From assembly GCF_024622505.1 (NCBI RefSeq), contig NZ_JANKAS010000015.1:1-59534 (forward strand): DNA of 59,534 bases, in the 5' to 3' direction. This stretch comes from Irregularibacter muris. Lineage in GTDB: Bacteria; Bacillota; Clostridia; Eubacteriales; Garciellaceae. The first letter of the stretch is position 1; the number at the start of each line of letters is the position of its first letter. Of this stretch, positions 1 through 7,220 are shown piece after piece. Both the position numbers and the translations under genes were made by a program. The notes below the pieces were generated by a model. That model ran no database searches, had not been told where the DNA came from, and saw only the letters and a program-made list of their open reading frames with translations.

Positions 1-71
1 GTATAACCTCCTTCGCCACGTAAATATGCATCTACAACTTTCTTTTTAAACTCATAACTGTATACAGCCAT
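1..71 (-). CDS. IS3-family transposase OrfA, N-terminal fragment
   Basis: Reading leftwards from ATG at 71, 23 codons are visible, starting MAVYSYEFKKKVVDAYLRG. This matches the opening of the helix-turn-helix domain of IS3-family OrfA proteins, which bind the element's ends. A GGAGG site lies at 82-86 on the minus strand. The gene is cut by the window edge and its intactness is unknown. It points into the neighbouring DNA, away from the LysR gene. Confidence 0.7.
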   Translation of the reverse strand, partial: MAVYSYEFKKKVVDAYLRGEGGY

Positions 72-127
72 AAAAATACCGACCTCCAATCGTTAGATTT
101 TTGGTCTAACTTTTGGGGGTCGGTACA
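1..127 (-). mobile_element. IS3-family insertion sequence, outer end (partial)
   Basis: The outer terminus reads, on the minus strand, TGTACCGACCCCCAAAAG followed by TTAGACC (127 down to 103). This is the TG-ended terminal inverted repeat style of IS3/IS150-group elements. A GGAGG ribosome binding site and the transposase start follow inward. The rest of the element lies outside the window, so neither the other end nor the target duplication can be checked. Confidence 0.75.
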
Positions 128-142
128 GTGTGAAGTGTTTTT

Positions 143-1036
143 TTATTTATTCAGATAATCCAATACAAATTTTTTAAAGGCATCACTTAAAGGGGATAGC
201 TCTCTGTTTTTATTGTATACGAAATAAAAATCCCTTTTAAAATTAAGCTCTTCTATGGGAAAAACCCTTAGTAATCCAAAGTGCTTTTCCACCTTAACAG
301 CCTTTTCCGATACTATGGAAATTCCCAAACCTTTTTTTACCGCTTCCTTTATGGCTTCAGTACTTTGAAGATAGCATCTCACAGGTAAATCATCAATGGA
401 GTAGCCAGATTCTAATAGAACTTTTTCCAATAGTATGCGCGTACCAGACCCTTTTTCTCTGAGAATAAGAGGGGTTTTGACCAATTGATCCAAAGTAAGA
501 ACGTCGGGCATATCTTTCCAATGACTGGGGGCAATAATAACCAATTGATCTTCCATTAGATTTTTATAAGCTAATCTTGAATGATCTAGTTTTGTTCCCA
601 CCATCCCAAATTCTAATTCATAATTACATATTTTTTCAATAGCTTCGGTGGAGCTAAAATGTTTAATATCAAAAACAACATCAGGATATTTTTTCTGAAA
701 GGCAAAGATTAATTCAGGAAGTAAATATTGTTCAGGAATACTACTCGCTGCAAGGGTGAGAGTTCCTTTGATTTTTCCTTGATAGGCATCTAGAGAAAAA
801 AGAGCCTTGTCCTTCAGGTCTAAAATATTTAATGCATATTGATATAAAATTTTCCCACCAGGGGTGAGGGTAATCTCTTTGCTAGAACGATTTAATAAGA
901 TCATGCCTAACTCTTTTTCAAGAGACTGTATATGACTAGTAATAGTAGGTTGAGTGAGAAAAAGCTTATCGGCAACCTTAGAAAAACTTTTTAGTTGGAC
1001 AACATATACAAAGGTTTTAAGTTGTCGAAAATCCAT
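143..1036 (-). CDS. LysR-family transcriptional regulator
   Basis: A 297-residue protein of normal LysR length. The N-terminal winged helix-turn-helix (about residues 1-60, with TQPTITSHIQSLEKELG as recognition region) is followed by a periplasmic-binding-like effector domain from about residue 90. Sequence style resembles the CysB/CysL branch, including regulators annotated as selenium-metabolism associated; that sub-assignment is from memory and unproven. It is divergent from the FAD oxidoreductase at 1225 across a 188-bp AT-rich gap, the usual LysR arrangement, so it probably controls that gene and itself. The inducer cannot be told from sequence. Confidence 0.9.
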   Translation of the reverse strand: MDFRQLKTFVYVVQLKSFSKVADKLFLTQPTITSHIQSLEKELGMILLNRSSKEITLTPGGKILYQYALNILDLKDKALFSLDAYQGKIKGTLTLAASSIPEQYLLPELIFAFQKKYPDVVFDIKHFSSTEAIEKICNYELEFGMVGTKLDHSRLAYKNLMEDQLVIIAPSHWKDMPDVLTLDQLVKTPLILREKGSGTRILLEKVLLESGYSIDDLPVRCYLQSTEAIKEAVKKGLGISIVSEKAVKVEKHFGLLRVFPIEELNFKRDFYFVYNKNRELSPLSDAFKKFVLDYLNK

Positions 1037-1224
1037 GGTATCACCTCATAAAAATATAGTTAATAAACGTATTGAAGCTTTGCTTGTATAATATTTATCA
1101 TTAATTTGCATTATATCATAGATATCATAAAAAAAAAGGATGTTTAATAAAAGAAAAGTAGGATAAAAATGAGAAAAATACTAAAAAAATATAAATAGTA
1201 CACAGGAAAGAGGGGAAGAAAGAA

Positions 1225-2427
1225 ATGGGTATAGTCATTATAGGAAATGGCATTGCAGGATTATCTGCTGCCGAAGAGATTCGCAAGGGGAATAGTGAGA
1301 TATCTATAGATATTATTACCGATGAAAAATATCATACATACTATAGAACACAATTATCCCACTATTTGGGAAAGGATTTTAAAAGGGAGGATGTTTATGT
1401 ACATCCAGAAAAATGGTATGAGGATAAAAATATTCAGGTTCACTTAAAGGAGAAGGTAAAAAGGATTGATAAGGTAGAGAAAGAAGTTTATTTAAATAGC
1501 GGAAAAAGCTTGAAGTATACCAAATTGTTATTAGCCAATGGTGCCCACAGCTTTATGCCTTCGGTAGAGGGCAGTGATAAAGAGGGGGTATTTGTTTTAA
1601 GAGATCTAGATGATGTACAAGCTATCCAACAATATGTAAAAAATCTTAAAGAAGGTATTGTGGTTGGTGGAGGTTTATTAGGTTTAGAAGCTGCCAGTTC
1701 ATTACAAAGACTAGGCTTAAAGATTACTGTTATTGAATTTTTCCCTAGGCTATTACCCCGCCAATTAGATGAAGAGGGATCAGAAATTATTAAAAAAATT
1801 GTGCAGGATCAAGGTATAGATTTAATGTTAGGTGTTCAAGTGGAAAAGCTATTGGGTGAGAAAAGGGTTGAGGGTTTTAAAATTAAGGATGGCGAGATAG
1901 AGGAGACTTCCTTTGTCTTGTTTTCTGCTGGAGTACGCTCTAATATACAATTGGCTCAGGAGCTACAGTTAGAGGTGGACAGAGCGATAATAGTAGATCA
2001 GTACATGCAGACCAGTGAAAGAGATATCTATGCAGCCGGTGATGTCTGTGAATTTAATAAAATGAACTTTTCCATTTGGCCTATTGCTATAGAGCAGGGG
2101 AAAATAGCCGGAAAAAACATGTTGAAAAATAAAGAAACTTATCAAGCAATAACCCCTTCCAATATGCTAAATATTATGGGAAATAGCATTTTTTCCATAG
2201 GGGATATCGGAGAAGGAGAGGGAGAGTATTCTACATTAAAATATAAAGATTCTAAAAAGGATGTTTATAAGAAAATTTTCTTTAAAGATAACAAGGTGGT
2301 CGGGGCCATCTTAATTAACGATGTAACTATGGCAGGAAAATTAAAAAAACTGCTAAAATCTGAAAAAGATTATTCTGAACTTCTTGGTAAAAATCTTTCT
2401 GATGATGAAAAGATTCAACAATTATGA
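1225..2427 (+). CDS. FAD/NAD(P)-dependent oxidoreductase (NirB/rubredoxin-reductase type)
   Basis: A 400-residue flavoprotein of the pyridine nucleotide-disulfide oxidoreductase superfamily. The FAD-binding GxGxxG lies at residues 6-11 (IIGNGIAGLSAAEEI), the NAD(P)-binding glycine motif is around residues 148-156 (VVGGGLLGLEAASSL), and the second FAD motif is IYAAGDVCEF near residue 270. No redox-active CxxxxC pair is visible, so it is closer to NADH:rubredoxin reductases and NirB N-terminal domains than to disulfide reductases. The acceptor is unknown. The start is supported by AGAGGGGAAGAAAG upstream. A bidirectional terminator follows. Confidence 0.85.
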   Translation: MGIVIIGNGIAGLSAAEEIRKGNSEISIDIITDEKYHTYYRTQLSHYLGKDFKREDVYVHPEKWYEDKNIQVHLKEKVKRIDKVEKEVYLNSGKSLKYTKLLLANGAHSFMPSVEGSDKEGVFVLRDLDDVQAIQQYVKNLKEGIVVGGGLLGLEAASSLQRLGLKITVIEFFPRLLPRQLDEEGSEIIKKIVQDQGIDLMLGVQVEKLLGEKRVEGFKIKDGEIEETSFVLFSAGVRSNIQLAQELQLEVDRAIIVDQYMQTSERDIYAAGDVCEFNKMNFSIWPIAIEQGKIAGKNMLKNKETYQAITPSNMLNIMGNSIFSIGDIGEGEGEYSTLKYKDSKKDVYKKIFFKDNKVVGAILINDVTMAGKLKKLLKSEKDYSELLGKNLSDDEKIQQL

Positions 2428-2440
2428 ATATAGGAAATGA

Positions 2441-2475
2441 GAAAAAGTAGTCCTAGAATAAGGACTACTTTTTCT
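2441..2475. terminator. Bidirectional intrinsic terminator
   Basis: The arms GAAAAAGTAGTCCTA and TAGGACTACTTTTTC enclose a short loop, with an A-run on the left and a T-run on the right. It sits between the convergent ends of the oxidoreductase and the YdjM-like gene and can serve both. Confidence 0.9.
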
Positions 2476-3413
2476 TATATGACACTAACACTTTGATTTA
2501 AACTATAAGGATGAAATAGTCCTTCTAAAAGCTCCAGTTCCCCCGAAAGGATTGCTGTAGCGTGGTGAAGAAAATCATCCTTTATAAAGTATCTTAAATC
2601 AGTAAAGGTCACATAATAATATCCATTTTTTTTCTGTATATCAATATGGTAAATAGGAGTAAAGCTTTGGAAAAACTTTCCTATGGCACTATTGGTGATT
2701 TCATCCATAAAAGGAATTTCTTTTTTTTCTAATTCTTTTAGGATTTTCAACTTATTGTTAAATATATTTATTTCTCCAACAATAGATTTTTCCTGACTAT
2801 CAATAATGAAATGCCATTTATGCATGCCGATCATAGAAGGAAGTAAATTCACCCTCATAATGTGAATGTCCTTTCCAAACTTATCAATAATTTTATCATA
2901 TATTCTATTTTTCATAATTATTCTAATGAAAAGATAAATCACAAAGATTAAACCTACCTTCATAGAAAGCAGGGTCTTGGGTTCCTTTGAAAATATCAGA
3001 TATAGAGACAATATAATGACCATGGGATCGTACACCAGGAGCAAACTTCCTGAAAATCTTTTTTTGCTAAGAGGCCAAAATATCTGGGCCCCATAGGAGT
3101 TTAAAATATCCAATAGGGTATGGGACAATGTTCCCATAAAAGTCCATAACAATATCTGTCCAAAGGCAGTTGCAGGAAATATAAAATGTATAACGGTTGA
3201 AATAATCCCAGCAATACCAGCTAAAAAGGGAAGTGAATGTGACATTCCCCTATGATTTTTCAAATATGCATAGTGTCCCTTAGATTGCATTACGATATCC
3301 AAGTCTGGTGCCATGGCCCCTAAAGTAGTCCCTAAACTTACTGCACCCAATATAGGTTCACCACTAATAGTAGCAATAGCAAGACCAACCATTCCATGTG
3401 TTATAGGATCCAT
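2475..3413 (-). CDS. YdjM-like membrane-bound metal-dependent hydrolase (DUF457)
   Basis: A 312-residue membrane protein. The N-terminal MDPITHGMVGLA, APDLDI, HRGMSHS and GTLSHTLLD segments supply the conserved His/Asp residues of the YdjM/LexA-binding-type inner-membrane hydrolases. Several hydrophobic helices follow (about residues 60-170), then a soluble C-terminal half. In enterobacteria the family is SOS-linked; no LexA box was seen here. The substrate is unknown. AGGAGTCCTCCTTTC around 3414-3428 (minus-strand AGGAGGACTCCT) gives the ribosome binding site. Confidence 0.85.
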   Translation of the reverse strand: MDPITHGMVGLAIATISGEPILGAVSLGTTLGAMAPDLDIVMQSKGHYAYLKNHRGMSHSLPFLAGIAGIISTVIHFIFPATAFGQILLWTFMGTLSHTLLDILNSYGAQIFWPLSKKRFSGSLLLVYDPMVIILSLYLIFSKEPKTLLSMKVGLIFVIYLFIRIIMKNRIYDKIIDKFGKDIHIMRVNLLPSMIGMHKWHFIIDSQEKSIVGEINIFNNKLKILKELEKKEIPFMDEITNSAIGKFFQSFTPIYHIDIQKKNGYYYVTFTDLRYFIKDDFLHHATAILSGELELLEGLFHPYSLNQSVSVI

Positions 3414-3552
3414 AGGAGTCCTCCTTTCGTCAACAACTACTCTCCATTATAACATATAATGCCCCATAATAAAGTAGTAATTTTATGTAAACCAATTTCC
3501 CAAGATTAGACAAAAATACATTTGCCCTTGAAAGAGATAAAAAAATTCCCTA

Positions 3553-3581
3553 TTGCATTACACAAATAATTGTGCTAATAT
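3553..3581 (+). promoter_or_regulatory. Sigma-A promoter of tRNA-Leu(CAA)
   Basis: TTGCAT at 3553-3558 and TAATAT at 3576-3581 are separated by 17 nt. This places initiation about 15 nt before the mature tRNA 5' end. No other promoter-like pair lies between the upstream divergent gene and the tRNA. Confidence 0.65.
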
Positions 3582-3602
3582 AGTAAAGTACTAATTATGA
3601 AG

Positions 3603-3690
3603 TGCCGAAGTGGTGGAATTGGCAGACGCGCTGGACTCAAAATCCAGTGGTAGCAATACCGTGTGGGTTCGAGTCCCACCTTCGGCACCA
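3603..3690 (+). tRNA. tRNA-Leu(CAA)
   Basis: Acceptor strands GCCGAAG and CTTCGGC pair, and the encoded CCA is at 3688-3690. The anticodon loop CTCAAAA gives CAA, reading UUG. A long variable arm follows, as expected for a class II tRNA, and the T arm is GTGGG-TTCGAGT-CCCAC. The last 23 nt (3668-3690) recur at 3868-3890 and 4068-4090 as the ends of the downstream repeat units. Confidence 0.95.
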
Positions 3691-3752
3691 TTTTTATTTT
3701 TTGAAGAAATAAAAAATAGAGATAATATTAAAAATTAATATAAATATATATA

Positions 3753-3890
3753 GGGTGGGAGGAGAACCCACTAAAGCCCGAGGTATATAGAAAAATTAAA
3801 TAAAATAACTAGCCAGCAAAAAAATCTACTGTGCAAGAAGAATGGGAAAAAGCCCGTCGGGCACGACTTCGAGTCCCACCTTCGGCACCA
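3753..3890 (+). ncRNA. tRNA-tail element core, array 1 copy 1
   Basis: The conserved core opens with GGGTGGGA (3753-3760), where GGTGGGA is complementary to TCCCACC at 3874-3880 in the tRNA-derived tail. A local hairpin GTGGG/CCCAC has a seven-base loop ending GAGAA. GCCCGA (3776-3781) can pair with TCGGGC (3857-3862). The same blocks occur in the array after tRNA-Leu(GAG). It is called as an RNA from conserved pairing only; expression is not shown. Confidence 0.5.
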
Positions 3891-3952
3891 TTTTTATTTT
3901 TTGAAGAAATAAAAAATAGAGATAATATTAAAAATTAATATAAATATATATA

Positions 3953-4090
3953 GGGTGGGAGGAGAACCCACTAAAGCCCGAGGTATATAGAAAAATTAAA
4001 TAAAATAACTAGCCAGCAAAAAAATCTACTGTGCAAGAAGAATGGGAAAAAGCCCGTCGGGCACGACTTCGAGTCCCACCTTCGGCACCA
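3953..4090 (+). ncRNA. tRNA-tail element core, array 1 copy 2
   Basis: An exact copy of the core at 3753-3890, displaced by 200 bp. All pairing segments and the tRNA 3' tail with CCA are retained. Confidence 0.5.
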
Positions 4091-4177
4091 TTTTTATTTT
4101 TTGTTCGAAGAGAGAATATATTATTTTACAATGAAGACAATAATATAGAATCTATCTATAGGAGGAGGGTTTATATC

Positions 4178-4369
4178 ATGCGAGAAGGCTTAATACCAAC
4201 CGCCTTAGGGACAGTAGTTACTGGAGCAGCTTTGGCATCTAGAATGTCAGATATGAAGAAAAAGGGTTTTAAAAATGAAGATATGAGTTCTATGGTTGCA
4301 ACAGGGCTATTAGGATTTGGTCTGGCTCATGTGGTATTAGGAAGTATAGACTTAATTCAAGATAGATAG
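4178..4369 (+). CDS. Small conserved-looking membrane protein, 63 aa
   Basis: The start at 4178 is set by AGGAGGAGGG seven to sixteen bases upstream; a longer in-frame reading would run back into the tRNA-tail repeat and is not credible. The protein (MREGLIPTALGTVVTGAALA...) has two hydrophobic, small-residue-rich stretches, about residues 6-21 and 39-57, joined by a charged linker (SRMSDMKKKGFKNEDMS), suggesting a two-helix membrane hairpin. The function is unknown. It is followed at once by its own terminator, so it is likely monocistronic. Confidence 0.75.
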   Translation: MREGLIPTALGTVVTGAALASRMSDMKKKGFKNEDMSSMVATGLLGFGLAHVVLGSIDLIQDR

Positions 4370-4374
4370 ATTAG

Positions 4375-4397
4375 GCAGGGAGAAATCCCTGCTTTTT
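4375..4397 (+). terminator. Intrinsic terminator
   Basis: GCAGGGA and TCCCTGC flank a GAAA loop, followed by five T. It ends the transcript of the 63-aa protein. Confidence 0.9.
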
Positions 4398-4484
4398 GTA
4401 TAAATTTTCTCTAGATGAGCAAGTAAAAAATTTTAGATTTTATACTTACAAGAAAAATTAATTGAACAAGCCAAGAATTTAAGG

Positions 4485-4532
4485 TAATATAGAAAGAAAC
4501 AGTGACTAGAGTCACTGTTTCTTTCTATATTA
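4485..4532. repeat. 48-bp perfect palindrome upstream of hpt
   Basis: Arms of 23 nt (TAATATAGAAAGAAACAGTG plus ACT, and its exact complement) surround a 2-nt centre at 4508-4509. It lies 57 bp before the hpt start. It lacks a clean T-run after the stem, so it is not a textbook terminator for the plus strand. It may be a transcript-stabilising hairpin, a bidirectional terminator using its T-rich arm, or a miniature insertion. Confidence 0.8.
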
Positions 4533-4588
4533 AAGCACGATTTAGAGAATTTAATACGAAAAAATATATAAGAGGTGAAGAGATAACC

Positions 4589-5119
4589 ATGGAGATGAAG
4601 GTAAAAGAAATATTATTTTCACCAGAGGAAATTGCCAATACAGTGAAAGAATTAGGGGAAAAAATTACTAAGGATTATAAAGAAAAAAACCTACTGGTCA
4701 TTTCAATACTTAAGGGAGGATTTATCTTTGCAGCAGACCTCGTAAGAAATATCAATCTACCCCTTAAACTAGAATTCATTTCCACTTCTAGTTATGGACA
4801 TGACACAAAAAGTAGTGGACAAGTACAATTAAAAGTAGATATAGAGACTGATATATCAGGTTATGATGTATTAGTTGTAGATGATATTGCAGACTCAGGT
4901 CTTACCATGGATTTTATATTAAATCTTTTGAGAAAGAGAGAACCATCTAGCTTGAAATGCTGCACTCTTATTGACAAGCCCGAACGTCGAAAGGTAGACT
5001 TACAACCTGATTATATTGGTTTCACCATTCCTGATAAATTCATTGTTGGATATGGCCTTAACTATGGCGATTATTATCGAAACGTTCCCTATGTATTTGT
5101 TTGGGATACTGAAAAGTAA
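4589..5119 (+). CDS. hpt: Hypoxanthine phosphoribosyltransferase
   Basis: Purine salvage enzyme transferring the phosphoribosyl group of PRPP to hypoxanthine or guanine. The PRPP-binding signature VLVVDDIADSGLT lies near residue 93, followed by the FVVGYGLNY-like C-terminal motif (here FIVGYGLNYGDYYRNVPYV) typical of bacterial HPRTs. ATG 4589 is chosen because AAGAGGTGAAGAG precedes it and because the resulting 176 residues match the family length; an upstream in-frame extension would run through the palindrome. It stands alone between the palindrome and a terminator. Confidence 0.93.
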   Translation: MEMKVKEILFSPEEIANTVKELGEKITKDYKEKNLLVISILKGGFIFAADLVRNINLPLKLEFISTSSYGHDTKSSGQVQLKVDIETDISGYDVLVVDDIADSGLTMDFILNLLRKREPSSLKCCTLIDKPERRKVDLQPDYIGFTIPDKFIVGYGLNYGDYYRNVPYVFVWDTEK

Positions 5120-5143
5120 AATTTCAAATTATTCCTTTAGTTT

Positions 5144-5178
5144 AGTAGTCCATTGAATATGGGCTATTTTTTTTATGA
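5144..5178 (+). terminator. Intrinsic terminator after hpt
   Basis: AGTAGTCCAT and ATGGGCTATT form a ten-pair stem including two G-U pairs, running into a tract of T. Confidence 0.75.
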
Positions 5179-5239
5179 AAAAGAGGGAAAATCCCAGTAA
5201 TGAAGAAATGAGATAAGAAATACATTTATACAATAAGTG

Positions 5240-5265
5240 GGAACTTTTTAGGAGATTTTATCGTC
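5240..5265 (+). promoter_or_regulatory. ECF-type promoter of the sigma/anti-sigma operon
   Basis: GGAAC at 5240-5244 and CGTC at 5262-5265 are separated by 17 nt. This is the classic -35/-10 pair for ECF sigma factors of the SigW class. Its place directly before the ECF sigma gene implies autoregulation. Confidence 0.75.
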
Positions 5266-5288
5266 AAAAGATTAAAGGAGGGAAATTA

Positions 5289-5840
5289 ATGAATGACATG
5301 GAAAAGATGCTTATCCATCGTTGTAAAAAAGGGGATCTTACTGCCTACGAGATTCTTATTTCCAACTATGAGAAAAAAGTTTTCAATATCGTCTATGGCC
5401 TAATAGGCAATGAAGAGGATGCTAAAGATATTGCTCAAGAAACTTTTATTAAGGCTTATAGAAAAATAAAATCCTTTAAAGAGGAAAGTTCATTTTCTAC
5501 CTGGATATATAGAATAACTGTAAACACCAGTAAAGACTTTCTGAAAAAAGATAAAGACACCCTGTCCATACATGAATTGGAAAATGAGATTGGGAGTAGG
5601 GCCATTGATAACCCTCAAGAACAATATGAACGCTTTGAAGAAGGACAGCAGATCCGAGAATTATTGGAAAATTTAAAAGAGGATTATAGAAATGTCATTG
5701 TACTCAGAGACATTCAAGGATTTTCCTATGAAGAAATTGCAAAAATTCTTGACATAAATCTAGGGACAGTAAAGTCAAGAATTAGTAGGGGAAGAGGTCA
5801 GCTTAAAGCCCTATTGATAAGCGGAAAGTATAAAATATAA
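5289..5840 (+). CDS. ECF-family RNA polymerase sigma factor (SigW-like)
   Basis: A 183-residue sigma-70 family protein. Region 2 spans about residues 20-90 (DAKDIAQETFIKAYRKIKSF, then FSTWIYRITVN), and region 4 about residues 125-175 (VLRDIQGFSYEEIAKILDINLGTVKSRISRGR, a helix-turn-helix binding the -35 element). ATG 5289 follows AAAGGAGGGAAATTA. The downstream gene encodes a membrane zinc-finger anti-sigma factor, separated by 21 bp and doubtless cotranscribed. Such pairs usually sense envelope stress; the specific signal is not evident. Confidence 0.93.
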   Translation: MNDMEKMLIHRCKKGDLTAYEILISNYEKKVFNIVYGLIGNEEDAKDIAQETFIKAYRKIKSFKEESSFSTWIYRITVNTSKDFLKKDKDTLSIHELENEIGSRAIDNPQEQYERFEEGQQIRELLENLKEDYRNVIVLRDIQGFSYEEIAKILDINLGTVKSRISRGRGQLKALLISGKYKI

Positions 5841-5861
5841 ATATTGAAAGGAGGAAAAAAT

Positions 5862-7100
5862 ATGCAATGTGAGCGTGTAGAAGAAATGATTTCCCTTTAT
5901 ATAGATAACCAACTAACCCCTGAGGAAAAAATGGAATTTGAAAAGCATATTAAGGAGTGCAAAAAATGTTATGATGAATATTTGTCCCTTCTAGAAATGG
6001 TCAATAGCATAAATAGCTTGGTAGAAAAACCCTTACCTTCTGGATTTAAAGAAGAATTGCGAAATAAATTGGAGAAAGTTCATAAGGAAAATAACAGGAA
6101 TAGACCGACTAAAAAAATTTTTATAAAATGGGCATCTATAGCGGCGATATTTATCTTAGGAATGTTTATAGTAAGCCCAATTTTAAACTTCAATTCTCCA
6201 CTAAATAAATTAGGCAGTAAGGATGCAGGACTATCGGTAGGAAAAGAAGAGAGTCCCAAGGAATACTTAGAAATGGCTTCAGATTCTATAGCAGCAGAAG
6301 ATCAGCAAAATATAGAAGAAAGCGCGGTAGAAGATCAACAAAATGTAAAAGAAAGCAAAGAGAATTTTTCCTTTCAGAAAGATATGCAAGAGAAAATTAT
6401 ATACTCCGGCGGCATAACCTTGCAGGTAAAGGATACCAATAAAGTTCTGGATGAGATTACTCAATATACACAGGATATCGGTGGATTCATACAACATTCT
6501 TCCATGAATCATCCAGAAGCTAATAGCTCTAGTAGCAATCGTTCTACAGCAGGGGGAGGGTACATCTATTTGCGAGTACCTGCAGATAAATTTGATATAG
6601 CCATGGAGGAAATAGGGAAAATGGGCAATGTGCAGGAAAAGCAAAGGTCAGGTGAAAATATCACGGCCCAATATAGAGACATGGAGATAGAAGTAAAAAG
6701 TCTAGAAATACAAGAAGCAAGACTTTTAGATATCTTAAAAAAAGCCGATAAGGTACAGGATATCGTGGAAATTGAAAAGGAAATCAATCGTGTGCGGACA
6801 GAAATCAATCAACGAAAAACTATGTTAAAAAATTGGGATCAGATGGTAGACTATTCTTCTATAGAAGTAAATATTATACAGGAGAAAGTTCCTAGCACAA
6901 GTATAGAGGGCAATCCCTTTAAAGACTTAGGACAGAAAATTCAAAGAGGATTCACACAATCTATTAATTATATTGTAATAGGCGTAGCTAATATTGTTAT
7001 ATTTATTTTCAAAGCACTGCCTTTTATTGCGATTATTGTCATAGGATATATTGTTTACAGAAAATGGTTAAAAGATAGATTGATCAATAAAAATAAATAA
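5862..7100 (+). CDS. Zinc-finger anti-sigma factor with DUF4349 domain
   Basis: A 412-residue membrane protein. An N-terminal cytoplasmic zf-HC2 anti-sigma domain (CERVEEMISLYIDNQL, then HIKECKKC giving the HxxxCxxC zinc site) is followed by a transmembrane helix at about 88-108. An extracytoplasmic DUF4349 domain with a coiled-coil stretch (about 300-345) follows, then a C-terminal transmembrane helix at about 370-400. The start is chosen at AAAGGAGG. It should hold the adjacent ECF sigma factor at the membrane. The repeat-like AEDQQNIEESAVEDQQNVKES lies in the linker. No site-1 protease gene is nearby. Confidence 0.9.
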   Translation: MQCERVEEMISLYIDNQLTPEEKMEFEKHIKECKKCYDEYLSLLEMVNSINSLVEKPLPSGFKEELRNKLEKVHKENNRNRPTKKIFIKWASIAAIFILGMFIVSPILNFNSPLNKLGSKDAGLSVGKEESPKEYLEMASDSIAAEDQQNIEESAVEDQQNVKESKENFSFQKDMQEKIIYSGGITLQVKDTNKVLDEITQYTQDIGGFIQHSSMNHPEANSSSSNRSTAGGGYIYLRVPADKFDIAMEEIGKMGNVQEKQRSGENITAQYRDMEIEVKSLEIQEARLLDILKKADKVQDIVEIEKEINRVRTEINQRKTMLKNWDQMVDYSSIEVNIIQEKVPSTSIEGNPFKDLGQKIQRGFTQSINYIVIGVANIVIFIFKALPFIAIIVIGYIVYRKWLKDRLINKNK

Positions 7101-7108
7101 ATTTAATA

Positions 7109-7155
7109 AAAATAAAGACATAGCAGATGAAGGCATTTGTTATGTCTTTATTTTT
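7109..7155 (+). terminator. Intrinsic terminator after anti-sigma gene
   Basis: AAATAAAGACATA and TATGTCTTTATTT pair around a loop of about 18 nt, followed by T residues. Confidence 0.8.
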
Positions 7156-7220
7156 GGTATAATATTATAGATGATATAATGACAATCTAAACAATAACCA
7201 ATAATATAGAGGTGAATATA

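Larger units (their letters stand above)
3691..4090 (+). repeat. Tandem array, two identical 200-bp units with tRNA-Leu 3' tails
   Basis: Units 3691-3890 and 3891-4090 are identical at every base by eye. Each starts with a T-rich run, continues through AT-rich sequence and a structured core, and ends with the terminal 23 nt of the upstream tRNA-Leu(CAA), including CCA. The T-rich opening (TTTTTATTTTTTG) recurs once more after the last unit. The shared direct repeat is therefore the tRNA tail plus about 13 nt. Identity implies recent duplication or continual homogenisation. Confidence 0.95.

Noticed and set aside
3691-4090. CRISPR array or tRNA gene duplication
   Set aside because: The repeat period is 200 bp with no spacer variation, and the units contain only the 3' 23 nt of the tRNA, without acceptor 5' strand, D arm or anticodon arm.
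4031-4177. N-terminal extension of the 63-aa protein reading back through the second tRNA-tail repeat
   Set aside because: It would translate the repeat and tRNA tail; the AGGAGGAGGG site is positioned for ATG 4178 only.
6279-6808. Minus-strand open frames opposite the anti-sigma gene
   Set aside because: They mirror the coding strand, have no ribosome binding sites and no recognisable domains.
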